64,000 nt of DNA from Paracoccaceae bacterium. Its GTDB lineage: Bacteria; Pseudomonadota; Alphaproteobacteria; Rhodobacterales; Rhodobacteraceae. A model generated the notes under the pieces. That model was not told where the DNA came from and did no database searches. It saw nothing but the letters and a program-made list of their open reading frames with translations. The translations under genes were made by a program, and so were the position numbers. Each line of letters begins with the position of its first letter. Position 1 is the first letter of the stretch. Of this stretch, positions 25,877 through 34,758 are shown in pieces. The stretch is from positions 1 to 64,000 of the forward strand of contig JASJAR010000009.1 of assembly GCA_030066905.1 (NCBI GenBank), in the 5' to 3' direction.

Positions 25877-26557
25877 TCACCGCACGTAATCCATAACCAG
25901 GACCCGGGTGCGGCTTGGAATGTCGTCATGTGTGATGTCGACGGTCGGTGCGAAGGCGAAGTCGACATCTTCGTCTTTGAAATGGCTGAGGAAACTCTCG
26001 ATCCACATCGTGTTTCTCGGCCGGTATGTCAGCGTACGAAAATGCATCGGAATGACAAGCTTTGGCCGCACCCGGTGGATCATCGCCATGAGGTCGGGAA
26101 GCTCGATGGTCAGATACCCGCCCGCGAGCGCGAAGAGGATGTCGACATCCTCGAAGAATGTAATCTGGGCGTCGGTCAAGGGGTTGCCCACATCGCCCAT
26201 ATGGGCGCAGGCGATCCCGTCGAGCGTGAAGCGGTACATGCCGTTCTGCCCGGGCACGGCGTGCTCGGGGTGGCGGTCCCATTCGGCTGCCTCGATGGCC
26301 GCGATCTCCAGCCCCGCAGCCGTTGTGTTGCCGCCGTTCTGGGCCACTTCGAGCGCGTTGACCACGTCGGGGCTGCCGGGGATCAGGTCGGCCCGGCAAT
26401 GGGCGTCGTCGTCATCCGATGAGATCAGGACGAGATCGGCGGTGTCGGCAATCGGGGCATAGCCGACCCCTTCCGGCGTATAGGGGTCGGTGATGACCCT
26501 TGGCCCCTCGGCCGGCGTAAGGCGGAACGCCGCATGTCCGTACCATTTGATCTCCAC
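25877..26557 (-). CDS. UlaG-like MBL-fold protein with degraded metal motif
   Basis: 226 aa of the metallo-beta-lactamase fold related to UlaG lactonase: MEIKWYGHAAFRLT at the N-terminus, CAHMGDVGNPLTD, and IPMHFRT near the end. In the place of the usual HxHxDH metal motif it has SSDDDDAH (residues 46-53), so most of the histidines that bind zinc at that position are missing. It may bind a different metal, have lost catalysis, or use other ligands. It lies between the second PhyH gene and the solute-binding protein gene in the same operon. Function unassigned. Confidence 0.8.
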   Translation of the reverse strand: MEIKWYGHAAFRLTPAEGPRVITDPYTPEGVGYAPIADTADLVLISSDDDDAHCRADLIPGSPDVVNALEVAQNGGNTTAAGLEIAAIEAAEWDRHPEHAVPGQNGMYRFTLDGIACAHMGDVGNPLTDAQITFFEDVDILFALAGGYLTIELPDLMAMIHRVRPKLVIPMHFRTLTYRPRNTMWIESFLSHFKDEDVDFAFAPTVDITHDDIPSRTRVLVMDYVR

Positions 26558-26566
26558 CCGGCCCTC

Positions 26567-27397
26567 CTAGTTGTTCCCGATCACGTGGGGGCTCGATGTG
26601 GCCCGGATGTCGTCGTTGTCGGGTCGCGGATGGTGGGTCCAGTGCCCGGTGGGGTCCTCGCCCCGGCAGATGATCGCCTCTACGCCCCGCGCCCAGTCCG
26701 GATCGGTAACCCGCACCTCGGGCGGGCAGTACCGCAGCGTCAGCCCGCAGCGGCGACGGGTCGAGCGGTTCACGTCCGAGCCGTGGACCAGCATGTCGGC
26801 ATGCATCGAGAACTGCCCGGCCTTCAGCGCGTTGACGAAAGGCGTACCCATCGCATCGGCCCCGGCGGTCTCCTGGTGAAACACGGCCTCGGCACCGGTC
26901 GCCTGGATCGGCAGCGCCCCCTGGCGGTGGGTGCCCGGGATGAACCGCATCGCGGAGTTTTCCGCATCCGCATCGTCTATGGCGAGCCAGACCGTGACGG
27001 TCCGCGCGGGGCTCAGCCTCCAGAACGCCGCATCCTGATGCCAGGGCACTTTGCGGGAGCCCTGGGGGCGTTTCGACAGGATCGCGGAGGCCCAGCAGAC
27101 GATGTCGGGGCCGAGGATGTCTTCGACATGATCGAGAATGACCGGGTGCGTGGCGATGTCCCACAATCCGCCGAGCCGGGCCTGGTAGCAGTTGATGCCA
27201 TAGCCGCCGGCCTCGCCCATATCGGCGATGAGACGGTCGGCATAGGCGCGGACCCCGTCGATCTCGGCCGGCCGATAGGCGGTGAAGGGCTGGACGAACC
27301 CGAGCGCATTGTACTGGTCGATCTGCGCCGGGCTGAGGCGCCGCGGCGCCGGATTGGTCACCGGCGCGAATGTCAGATCGAGCGGCTCGTCGAGCAT
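26567..27397 (-). CDS. Phytanoyl-CoA dioxygenase family protein (second copy)
   Basis: 276 aa, first gene of the minus-strand catabolic operon. Fe(II) ligands His120 and Asp122 (VPWHQDAAF) and His205 (LVHGSDVNRS), with Arg residues at 214-216 for 2-oxoglutarate, are in place. It differs a good deal from the copy at 23247, so the two probably act on different substrates or steps. Start at 27397 (MLDEPLDL) follows GGGAGGGACG; an upstream start is possible but falls in the intergenic promoter region shared with the divergent AraC gene. Confidence 0.88.
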   Translation of the reverse strand: MLDEPLDLTFAPVTNPAPRRLSPAQIDQYNALGFVQPFTAYRPAEIDGVRAYADRLIADMGEAGGYGINCYQARLGGLWDIATHPVILDHVEDILGPDIVCWASAILSKRPQGSRKVPWHQDAAFWRLSPARTVTVWLAIDDADAENSAMRFIPGTHRQGALPIQATGAEAVFHQETAGADAMGTPFVNALKAGQFSMHADMLVHGSDVNRSTRRRCGLTLRYCPPEVRVTDPDWARGVEAIICRGEDPTGHWTHHPRPDNDDIRATSSPHVIGNN

Positions 27398-27519
27398 CGT
27401 CCCTCCCCCCAAGGCGTCGCAAAACGTTAGCCAGCGCGCACGGCCCGGGAAACGCCGCCGCTTGACAATTTCTTGCTCTACTTTGATTTTTGGCATCAAA
27501 TCTGGGGCGGAAAGCCTGA

Positions 27520-28380
27520 ATGTTGAGCAGAATGAAAACCCGTCTCTTTACAATCGACGCCTATCTTCGCCCCGGCGCGCATTTCCATTTCGCCCGCAAG
27601 ACGCTCGACGACGCGGGGCCCCGGTTTGCCCATTATCACGATTTCTTCGAGGTTCTGCTCGTGGAGACCGGAGCGCTCGATCACTGGATCAACGGGCGCT
27701 GGGAGCGGCTGTCACGCGGGGCGCTTCTGTTTGTCAGACCGGCCGACACCCATGCGCTTTCGGCGGTGGCGGGCAGCCGCGCGCGGATCGTGAACATCGT
27801 CGTGCGGCCCGACACGGTGGACCATCTCGGGGCACGCTACGGCGCGGATCTCGGGCAACGGTTCTTCTGGTCGACGGCCCGGCTGCCCGACGCCCGCCAG
27901 CTCGACGGGCCGCGCATCGAACGGGCGGTCAACACGGCGATGGACCTTCAGACCGACGACCGAAGCCTTGCGCGCATCGAACAATTCCTGCTGGCGCTGA
28001 TGACCCGGGTCGTGGACATCTCGGTCGACCCCACAAGCGCCGCGCCCGACTGGCTCGCCACCGCCTGCCTCGCCGCGCGCGACCCGCAGGTGTTCCGGCG
28101 CGGTGCGGCGGGGCTCGTCGAGGCCTCGCGCCGGGGGCATGAACATGTCTGCCGGGCCGCCAAGCGACATCTGGGCATGTCGCCGACCGATTACGTCAAC
28201 CGGATCCGCATGGAGCACGCCGCGATGCTGCTCGGCGACGGGCGGATGTCCATCGAAGAGGTGGCCGGCGATTGCGGGTTGGCGAACCTCAGTTACTTCT
28301 ACCGCCTCTTTCGCGCCCATTACGGGACGACGCCGAGGGAGTACCGCCGCCGCCACGCGGTCGAGACGCAGGCGGTTTGA
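27520..28380 (+). CDS. AraC family transcriptional regulator
   Basis: 286 aa. The N-terminal part has a cupin-like sensor (HYHDFFEVLLVETGALDHWINGRW), and the C-terminal third carries two helix-turn-helix units ending in the AraC signature (VAGDCGLANLSYFYRLFRAHYGTTPREYR). It is divergent from the dioxygenase/transporter/mannosidase operon, with about 120 bp between starts, so it very likely controls that operon in response to a sugar or related ligand. Start may be 27520 or 27532. Confidence 0.9.
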   Translation: MLSRMKTRLFTIDAYLRPGAHFHFARKTLDDAGPRFAHYHDFFEVLLVETGALDHWINGRWERLSRGALLFVRPADTHALSAVAGSRARIVNIVVRPDTVDHLGARYGADLGQRFFWSTARLPDARQLDGPRIERAVNTAMDLQTDDRSLARIEQFLLALMTRVVDISVDPTSAAPDWLATACLAARDPQVFRRGAAGLVEASRRGHEHVCRAAKRHLGMSPTDYVNRIRMEHAAMLLGDGRMSIEEVAGDCGLANLSYFYRLFRAHYGTTPREYRRRHAVETQAV

Positions 28381-28483
28381 CGGGGGACCGCGACCGGGAC
28401 GGGAGCGGCACCGTTCGAGACCGCTCGTTAGGTTTGGGCTGAAGGGAACGTTTGGCGCGCGCTCCAAAGCCATAACGCAACAC

Positions 28484-28557
28484 GCCCCGGACCCGATCCG
28501 GGAGCCCCATCCACCGGGGTGCCAAGCCTATCGAGCTCCCGGGTCAAGCCCGGGACG
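28484..28557. repeat. Extragenic palindrome pair (copy 3)
   Basis: Two palindromes, GCCCCGGACCCGATCCGGG at 28484-28502 and TCCCGGGTCAAGCCCGGGA at 28537-28555, in the gap between the convergent AraC and isomerase genes (28381-28646). Same family as copies at 15941, 21124 and 58066. Confidence 0.75.
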
Positions 28558-28646
28558 CGGCGGTCTTTGGGCAGGGGCGGACAGAATGAACGCCCCCTCT
28601 AGGCCAAAACCCAGCATCTGGTTCAACCCGCGGCCCATCATGTGCC

Positions 28647-29501
28647 TCAGGCATAGCGGAAGCCCGCCACCTCAGCCGCGCGGTGGAGATGCGCCAGGCC
28701 CTTGTCGATCACGTCACCGGGGGTTTCGGCCACCGGCCGCCAGATCGCGAGGCCGGCCGCAATCGCCGGGTGGACATGGTTCATGCTTTCGAGCGTCGTG
28801 ATCCCGTCGAAGCCGACGTCGACAAGAGCGGCGAAGGCGGCGGCCCAGTCGACCATGCCCGCCCCCGGCGCGCCGCGATTGCTCTCGGAGAGATGGACGT
28901 AGCCGAGCCAGCCGCCGCAAGTCCGAAACGCCTCGGCAAACGACACCTCCTCGATGTTCATGTGATATGTGTCGAGATGGATGAAGACGTTCTTCGCCCC
29001 GCTGGCCTCGCAGAAGGCGCGGGCGTCGGCGGCGGTGTTCATGAGGTGGGTCTCGTAGCGGTTGCAGGGCTCGACCCCGAGCTTCAAGCCGAACTCGGCC
29101 GCCCTGGCCCCTGCCCGGCCGATGAAGGCCGCCGTCGCGTCGAACTCGCGCGCAGTACGCGGGGCGCCGGAGGTTCGACCGATGGTCCCGTACGTCACGC
29201 CCGAAAGCGCCGTCGCCCCGACCGCGGCGGCCACCTGGAAGGCCGGTTCGAGAAAGGCGAGACCGGCTTCGGGGTCGCTGACGACGTCGATCTCCGGCGG
29301 CAGACCTAGAGAGCAGACGGGCTCAATTCCCACCTCTTCGAGAAACACCCGGGTTTCGTCGGTGTCGATCTCGCGCGGGTCGAGAAGGGGGATTTCGAGC
29401 ACCCGGACCTTCTGCGCATGGAGCTTCGGCAGCAGCGCCCGCATCGTCGGGACGTCCCATTTCGCGGCGGTGGCGAAGGTGTGAAGACCAAGCCGCGCCA
29501 T
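28647..29501 (-). CDS. TIM-barrel sugar isomerase/epimerase family protein
   Basis: 284 aa of the xylose-isomerase-like TIM-barrel family (AP endonuclease 2 superfamily). Visible blocks include LGVEPCNRYETHLMNT with a probable metal-binding Glu, FIHLDTYHMNIEE, GYVHLSESNRGAPGAG and ITTLESMNH. These supply the Glu/Asp/His/Glu ligand set expected for sugar or sugar-phosphate isomerases. It is the last gene of the operon with the CUT2-type ABC transporter, so its substrate is probably the imported sugar. The 3-epimerases of ketoses (tagatose/psicose type) are the closest in feel. Confidence 0.88.
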   Translation of the reverse strand: MARLGLHTFATAAKWDVPTMRALLPKLHAQKVRVLEIPLLDPREIDTDETRVFLEEVGIEPVCSLGLPPEIDVVSDPEAGLAFLEPAFQVAAAVGATALSGVTYGTIGRTSGAPRTAREFDATAAFIGRAGARAAEFGLKLGVEPCNRYETHLMNTAADARAFCEASGAKNVFIHLDTYHMNIEEVSFAEAFRTCGGWLGYVHLSESNRGAPGAGMVDWAAAFAALVDVGFDGITTLESMNHVHPAIAAGLAIWRPVAETPGDVIDKGLAHLHRAAEVAGFRYA

Positions 29502-29507
29502 CGGCCC

Positions 29508-30278
29508 CTAGCCCCGCGCTTCGTGGGCGGCTGCCTCGGCCATGTCCCCGCCGCCGACGATGGCCGAGACGACCTCGGTCATGTCGGTCTCGGCGGTCTT
29601 GAGATTGGCCGCCGCATGGCCGTGGTTCAGAACCACGATCCGGTCGGTGACCGACAGAACGTCGTTCAGACGGTGGGAGATGAGGATCACCCCGATCCCG
29701 TCGGCGCTGAGCTGGCGGATGAGGTCGAGCACGCTTTGCACCTCGCGCACGGCAAGGGCCGCGGTGGGCTCGTCCATGATGACGATGCGGGGCTCGAAGG
29801 TCAGCGCCCGGGCAATGGCGACCGATTGCTGCTGGCCGCCGGAGAACGAGCCGACGGGCCGGTTGATCGCCGGGAGCCGCGCACCGAGCCGGTCGATCAT
29901 CGCCTGGGCGTCGCGCTTCATCGCGGAGCGGTCCACAAAGCGCATCCCGAGGACCGACCGTGTAGGCTCGCGGCCGAGGAAGATGTTGGCGGCCACGTCC
30001 TGTTGCCGGGCGAGGGCAAGGTCCTGGTAGATCATCTCGATCCCCATCCGGCGCCGCTCGCCCGGGGTCCGGTCGCTGATCGACTGGCCGTCGAGGGTGA
30101 TGTCGCCGCCATCGGCGGTGTACATGCCGGTGACGATCTTCATGAGCGTGGATTTCCCCGCCCCGTTGTCGCCGACGAGGCCGACGACTTCGCCCCGGTC
30201 GACCGAAAAATCGACGCCGTGGAGGACGTTGACGGGCCCGAAGCTCTTCTCGACCCCCTTGATCTCAAGAAGGCTCAT
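29508..30278 (-). CDS. Sugar ABC transporter ATP-binding protein (single-domain, FrcA-like)
   Basis: 256 aa with one ABC ATPase domain: Walker A GDNGAGKST, signature SFSGGQQQS, Walker B IVIMDEPTAAL. Ribose-type transporters mostly use a double-length ATPase; the single-domain form is known from alphaproteobacterial fructose/ribose transporters. It overlaps the permease stop by four bases and precedes the isomerase by 6 bp. Confidence 0.92.
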   Translation of the reverse strand: MSLLEIKGVEKSFGPVNVLHGVDFSVDRGEVVGLVGDNGAGKSTLMKIVTGMYTADGGDITLDGQSISDRTPGERRRMGIEMIYQDLALARQQDVAANIFLGREPTRSVLGMRFVDRSAMKRDAQAMIDRLGARLPAINRPVGSFSGGQQQSVAIARALTFEPRIVIMDEPTAALAVREVQSVLDLIRQLSADGIGVILISHRLNDVLSVTDRIVVLNHGHAAANLKTAETDMTEVVSAIVGGGDMAEAAAHEARG

Positions 30279-31282
30279 ACCCGGCTCTCCTTCCGGAGCT
30301 GCCACTGGTCGATGAAGACCGCGAGGATCAGCACCGCGCCGATGGCCATCTGCTGGTAGTAGCTCTGCACCGCAAGGAGGTTCAGCCCGTTCTGGAGAAC
30401 CCCCATGATGAGCGCCCCAATCAGCGTGCCGAGGATCGAACCGCGCCCGCCGAAGAGGTTCGTCCCGCCGATAATGGCGGCGGTGATGGCGGTGAGCTCA
30501 TAGGTGATCCCCGCCGTGGGGTCGCCGGAATTGATCCGGGTCGCAAAGAGCAGCCCCGCGAGCCCGGCGAGCCCGCCCGAAAGCGTGTAGAGCGACAGGC
30601 GGTGGCGTTCGACGTTGATACCGGCGGTGCGCGCGGCGTTTTCGTTGTCGCCGATGGCGAGCGTATGGCGGCCATAGCGGGTGTAGGCGAGGATGATATG
30701 CATCACCACCGCCGCGGCGATGAAGATGATCACCGGCATCGGAATGCCGAAGGGCCGGCCCTGGCCGAGATAGACCATCGCCTGGGGGAGCCCGTAGATC
30801 ACCCGGCCGTCGGAGATCACCAGCGCCAGCCCCCGGGCGATGCCGAGCATCCCGAGCGTCACGATGAAGGCGGGCACGAATGCGCGGGTGATGATGAGGC
30901 CGTTCACATACCCCGCCGCCGCACCCGCACCTATGCAGGCGAGCACCGCGACCGGTGTCGGCATCCCCATCTTGACGGCCACCGCCGCGCCGACGACGCC
31001 CGAGAGCCCCATCACCGAACCGAGCGAAAGGTCGAGCCCGCCCGAGCTCAGAACGAAGGTCGCCGCGATCGCCAGCACACCGATGGTGGAGGTGGCCAGC
31101 AGGATGTTCATGAAATTGCTCACCGACAGAAAGAACGGCGACAGAACCGCCATCATCGCGGCCAGCACGAAGAGCACGATCAGGCTTTCAAGCCGGATGT
31201 GAAGCTGTTCGATGGAGCCCACCTGGACCCGGGTCCAGAGGTTCGGCTTTGGGGCCGGCGTGCGGGTATCGGCTGTACTCAT
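30275..31282 (-). CDS. Sugar ABC transporter permease, RbsC-type
   Basis: 335 aa with eight to ten membrane helices, in the order of the ribose/xylose permease family (BPD_transp_2). The GLSGVVGAAVAVKMGMP and ATRINSGDPTAGITYELTAI segments are typical. It forms the membrane channel with the ATPase at 29508 and takes sugar from the binding protein at 31353. Confidence 0.93.
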   Translation of the reverse strand: MSTADTRTPAPKPNLWTRVQVGSIEQLHIRLESLIVLFVLAAMMAVLSPFFLSVSNFMNILLATSTIGVLAIAATFVLSSGGLDLSLGSVMGLSGVVGAAVAVKMGMPTPVAVLACIGAGAAAGYVNGLIITRAFVPAFIVTLGMLGIARGLALVISDGRVIYGLPQAMVYLGQGRPFGIPMPVIIFIAAAVVMHIILAYTRYGRHTLAIGDNENAARTAGINVERHRLSLYTLSGGLAGLAGLLFATRINSGDPTAGITYELTAITAAIIGGTNLFGGRGSILGTLIGALIMGVLQNGLNLLAVQSYYQQMAIGAVLILAVFIDQWQLRKESRV

Positions 31283-31352
31283 CAGGCCCTCTTGGCGGGG
31301 GAACGGCGGGAGAAGGTGCGGCGGGGCCCGAAGGCCCCACCGCCAGGGAGGA

Positions 31353-32330
31353 TCACTTCACGAATTCCAGAAGCGGTTCGGTGCCCGCCTCCATCACCTC
31401 TTTGGTCAGCACCAGCGTGGGCACGATGATCTGGTCCTCGACGCTGCCGCCCTCGGCCGCCATCTTCACGTTCTCGACGGCCTGCTTGCCGACGAGATAG
31501 GGAAGCTGGGCCACCGAAGCGGTGAGGCGCCCGTCCTGGATCGACTTGACCGCATCGGAGTTCCCGTCGACGCCGATGATGATCACATCACCGCCCTTGC
31601 CGGCGGCGAAGACGCTCTCCACGGCACCGAGCGCCATGCCGTCATTGGCCGCGAAGATGCCCACGAGGTCGGGGTTCCGGGTGAGGATGTCGTTGGTGAT
31701 GTTGGCCGCCTTGCCCCGGTCCCAGTCGCCGGGCAGGGAGGCGACGATTTCGAGCCCCGGTGCGAGTTCGCCGAGCCGGTTGGCAAAACCCTCGGCGCGC
31801 ATCTGGCCGGTGATGTTGCCCGACAGCCCCTCGATCACGAGCACAGGGCCGGTGGCGTCCGCGCCGAGTTGCCCGACCATGAACTCGGCCCCTTGGGCGC
31901 CCGCGAGCACATTGTCGGACCCGATCCGGAAGGTGATGTCGATCCCTTCGGCGTCGAGGATCGCCGGGTCGAGGTTGCCGTCGAGATCGACCACCGCGAT
32001 GCCGGCCTCTTGCGCGGATTTGAGGCAGGGCAGAAGGTTCGTGGAGTTGATCGCGGCCGTGATCATCGCCACCGGCTGGCGTTCGAGCATCGTGTTGCAG
32101 ACGTTGAGCTGGCTTTCGGCCGCCTGATCGCTCTCGACCGCCTGCATGAAGTAATCCACGCCGGCTTCCTTGGCGCCATCCTCGACGCCCTCGCCCATCG
32201 CGCCCCAGAACGGGTTGGCGAGGGTCTTCATCAGAATGCCGTATTCGCCTTCGGCCTGCACCGGGGCGGCGACGAGAAGCGCCGCTGCGACGGCGGCGCC
32301 GATGGTCAGTTTCGTCTTCGGTTCGGTCAT
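31353..32330 (-). CDS. Sugar ABC transporter substrate-binding protein (CUT2, type 1 periplasmic)
   Basis: 325-aa periplasmic receptor. A signal peptide occupies residues 1-26 (GAAVAAALLVAAPVQA). The mature part has the ribose/galactose-binding pattern: MKTLANPFWGAMGEGVEDGA, MITAAINSTNLLPCLKSAQE, VVDLDGN, and a GIFAANDGMALGAV hinge block. First gene of the transporter operon, 35 bp after the LacI regulator. Start at 32330 follows GGAGAA. Confidence 0.93.
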   Translation of the reverse strand: MTEPKTKLTIGAAVAAALLVAAPVQAEGEYGILMKTLANPFWGAMGEGVEDGAKEAGVDYFMQAVESDQAAESQLNVCNTMLERQPVAMITAAINSTNLLPCLKSAQEAGIAVVDLDGNLDPAILDAEGIDITFRIGSDNVLAGAQGAEFMVGQLGADATGPVLVIEGLSGNITGQMRAEGFANRLGELAPGLEIVASLPGDWDRGKAANITNDILTRNPDLVGIFAANDGMALGAVESVFAAGKGGDVIIIGVDGNSDAVKSIQDGRLTASVAQLPYLVGKQAVENVKMAAEGGSVEDQIIVPTLVLTKEVMEAGTEPLLEFVK

Positions 32331-32365
32331 GGTTTTCTCCTCCGTTGGAACCGTCTTGGTCTTGG

Positions 32366-33433
32366 TCATTCGCCGGGCAGCGAGGATTGCGCCGGTACGC
32401 TCCGGCTCAGGGTCGACTCCCGCTCGATCACCTTGCAGGGTTCGAGATGCTGCACCGGAAAGGCGCTGCTGCCGGCCTCCACGCGCGCCAGAAGGGTTGC
32501 GACGGCGCGTTCGGCAATGGCCTCGACGGGCTGGGCCACCGCCGTGATCGCCGGCCATGTCGTATGCATCCACTCGGCGTCGTCGAAACCGACAAGCGCC
32601 ATATCGTCCGGCACCCGGACCCCCCGGCGGCGCAGCTCCGACAGAACGAGAAGCGTCGAGTATTGCGAGAGCGAGAACACCGCCGTCGGGCCCTTGCCCG
32701 CCGCAAACCCGTCGAGGTAGTCGCGGATCGCACGCCGCTGGGTTTCGGTGTCGTCATCGGACAGAAGCCGGTCGACCCGGACCGACGGATCGAGTGCGGC
32801 GGCCCGGTCGGCGAACCCCGCGAGCCGGGTGCGCACCGACTTTGAGACCTGCGTCGCCCCGTGGAGCAGGACGTGGCGGTGCCCGGCCGACAGCAGCAGT
32901 TCCGCGACCGAAGCCGAGGCGGCGTAATTGTCCGCCGTCACCGTGTCGAACTCCCCGTCTGCCGTGACCCTGTCGACGAGGACCGCCTGCATCCCAAGGG
33001 CGCGAAGCTGCTCCGCGCCCCGCCCGCGCTCGGAGCGCACCGGCATCAGGACCGTGCCGGCCACACGCCAGTCGTTCATCCGCGCGACCAGATCGGCCTC
33101 GCGGTCTTCGCTCTCGCGCGAACTTGCCACGATCATCGCATAGCCCGCCGCCTCGGCCGCCCGTTCGAGACCGGTGACGAGCGCCCCGAAGAACGGGCTT
33201 TCGAGGTCGGGCACGACCGCCCCGATGATCTTGCGGTTTTCGTTTCTGAGCCCCGAGGCGAGCGGGTCCATCCGGTAGCCGAGCTGGGCGACGGCCTCGC
33301 GCACCCGCTGGGCGTTTTCCTGCTTCACCGAACCGACGCTGCGGAGTACCTTTGACACCGTGGCCGCGGAAACGCCGGCGACGCGGGCGACATCGTGAAT
33401 GGTCGCGCGCTTCGGCTTTTCCTCCCGTGCCAT
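32366..33433 (-). CDS. LacI family transcriptional regulator
   Basis: 355 aa. An N-terminal LacI helix-turn-helix (ATIHDVARVAGVSAATVSKVL) is followed by a hinge and a periplasmic-binding-protein-like ligand domain. It lies upstream of the sugar ABC operon on the same strand and is divergent from the 2-hydroxyacid dehydrogenase gene. The 98-bp gap between the two holds two centre-CG sites that fit LacI operators. It probably represses both transcription units until the transported sugar or a derivative binds. Start taken at 33433, with 33451 possible. Confidence 0.93.
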   Translation of the reverse strand: MAREEKPKRATIHDVARVAGVSAATVSKVLRSVGSVKQENAQRVREAVAQLGYRMDPLASGLRNENRKIIGAVVPDLESPFFGALVTGLERAAEAAGYAMIVASSRESEDREADLVARMNDWRVAGTVLMPVRSERGRGAEQLRALGMQAVLVDRVTADGEFDTVTADNYAASASVAELLLSAGHRHVLLHGATQVSKSVRTRLAGFADRAAALDPSVRVDRLLSDDDTETQRRAIRDYLDGFAAGKGPTAVFSLSQYSTLLVLSELRRRGVRVPDDMALVGFDDAEWMHTTWPAITAVAQPVEAIAERAVATLLARVEAGSSAFPVQHLEPCKVIERESTLSRSVPAQSSLPGE

Positions 33434-33477
33434 CGCAGCCCTCCCCAGCAACCGATCACGGCTCGAATCGCAGCATT

Positions 33478-33506
33478 AATCGGTTTAAGCTGAATGTAAA
33501 TCGATT
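33478..33506. promoter_or_regulatory. Candidate LacI-family operator pair
   Basis: AATCGGTT at 33478-33485 and AATCGATT at 33499-33506. Both have the central CG typical of LacI-family operators, and they are 21 bp apart, two helical turns, in the divergent promoter region between the LacI gene and the dehydrogenase gene. Binding here would control both directions. Assignment is by pattern only. Confidence 0.55.
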
Positions 33507-33531
33507 CATTCGTCATGGGGAGGGGCGAGAA

Positions 33532-34563
33532 ATGGGATCCAAGACCAAACCGGTCGTCATCAGCGCACCTGAGCCGCGCACGCTCGATCTGATCTTTACG
33601 CCGGAGAAGATGGCCGATCTTCGCGCGCGTTACCACCTCGTGGAGGCCCGCGCCGAAGAGGTCGCGTCGCTCGACGCGGCGGTGCTGGCAGAGGCGCGCT
33701 ACGTCCTCGGCCAGCCGCCGATCCCGTCCGAAACCCTCGCAAGGATGACCTCGTTGCGCGCGGTGCTGAACGTCGAGTCGAACCTCCTCGACAACATGCC
33801 TTACGACGAAGTCTTCGCCCGCGGGATCCACGTTTTGACGACCGGCGCGGTCTTCGCCGTTCCGGTCGCCGAGATCGGTCTCGGCTTCGCGCTCGACCTC
33901 GCCCGCGGCATAACGGCGGCGGACACCGCCTTTCGCGCCGGCGAAGAGAAATGGGGCGGCGACGGGAATGCGGCCGCCCGGGTCATTACCGGGTCGGAGG
34001 TGGGTATCGTCGGGTTCGGCGATCTCGGCCGCGCCCTCCACCGCCTGCTGACGGGGTTTCGGTGCACCATCAGGGTCTGCGACCCATGGCTGCCCCCGTC
34101 GATCCTGAAGGATGCCGGTGTGATCCCGGCGGACCTCGACACGGTACTCTCGGGCTCCGACTACGTTTTTGTCGTGGCCGCGGTCACCGCGCAGAACCGC
34201 GGCTTCCTCGGCGCCGAGGAGTTCGCCCGAATGCGCAAAGGCGCGGGCTTCATCCTGCTCAGCCGGGCCGATGTCGTGGATTTCGACGCTTTGATGAACG
34301 CGGTGCGCGAGGGCCATGTTCTGGCCGCGAGCGACGTCTTCCCCGAAGAACCTCTACCTCTCGACCATCCGGTGCGCAGTCTCGACGGGTTCCTCCGTTC
34401 GGCCCACCGTGCCGGCGCCCTCGACGTCGCCTTCAAGGGCATGGGGGACATGGTGCTCGAGGATATGGCGCTGATGGATCGCGGGCTCCCGCCGCTTCGT
34501 TGCAAGCGGGCCGAGCGGGAGACCGCCGGTCTCATGCGGTCGCGCCCCGTCGACAATAACTAA
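33532..34563 (+). CDS. D-2-hydroxyacid dehydrogenase family protein
   Basis: 343 aa. NAD-binding Rossmann motif VGIVGFGDLGRALHRL in the middle; the catalytic set Arg (LLSRADVVD), Glu (DVFPEEPLP) and His (SAHRAGA) is in the expected order. It should reduce or oxidise a 2-keto/2-hydroxy acid with NAD(H). The residues after the His block differ from ordinary phosphoglycerate dehydrogenase. It is divergent from and probably co-regulated with the sugar-transport operon by the LacI protein, suggesting a step in the same sugar-acid pathway. Start at 33532 follows GGGGAGGGGCGAG. Confidence 0.88.
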   Translation: MGSKTKPVVISAPEPRTLDLIFTPEKMADLRARYHLVEARAEEVASLDAAVLAEARYVLGQPPIPSETLARMTSLRAVLNVESNLLDNMPYDEVFARGIHVLTTGAVFAVPVAEIGLGFALDLARGITAADTAFRAGEEKWGGDGNAAARVITGSEVGIVGFGDLGRALHRLLTGFRCTIRVCDPWLPPSILKDAGVIPADLDTVLSGSDYVFVVAAVTAQNRGFLGAEEFARMRKGAGFILLSRADVVDFDALMNAVREGHVLAASDVFPEEPLPLDHPVRSLDGFLRSAHRAGALDVAFKGMGDMVLEDMALMDRGLPPLRCKRAERETAGLMRSRPVDNN

Positions 34564-34696
34564 CCCCGAGCCGCGCGACCCCGGCACCGGATCGGGACCC
34601 CGAAACCTTTTGCACAGCAGGGGGTAGGTGGGGCGGTGTAAGCCCTATCCGAGAGGATTACGCCCAATTTTTTTGCTCTTCAGTGACAGCGATCAA

Positions 34697-34709
34697 TGAC
34701 GCAGCGTCA
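34697..34709. promoter_or_regulatory. Palindrome upstream of the LuxR-type gene
   Basis: TGACGC-A-GCGTCA, a perfect 13-bp dyad in the 195-bp gap upstream of the regulator at 34759. It is well placed as an operator for that gene, possibly for its own product. Pattern evidence only. Confidence 0.4.
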
Positions 34710-34758
34710 ACCACGGTGCATGATAGGTAGGTGGTAATGTTGGTACCTAGGGGGGAAA

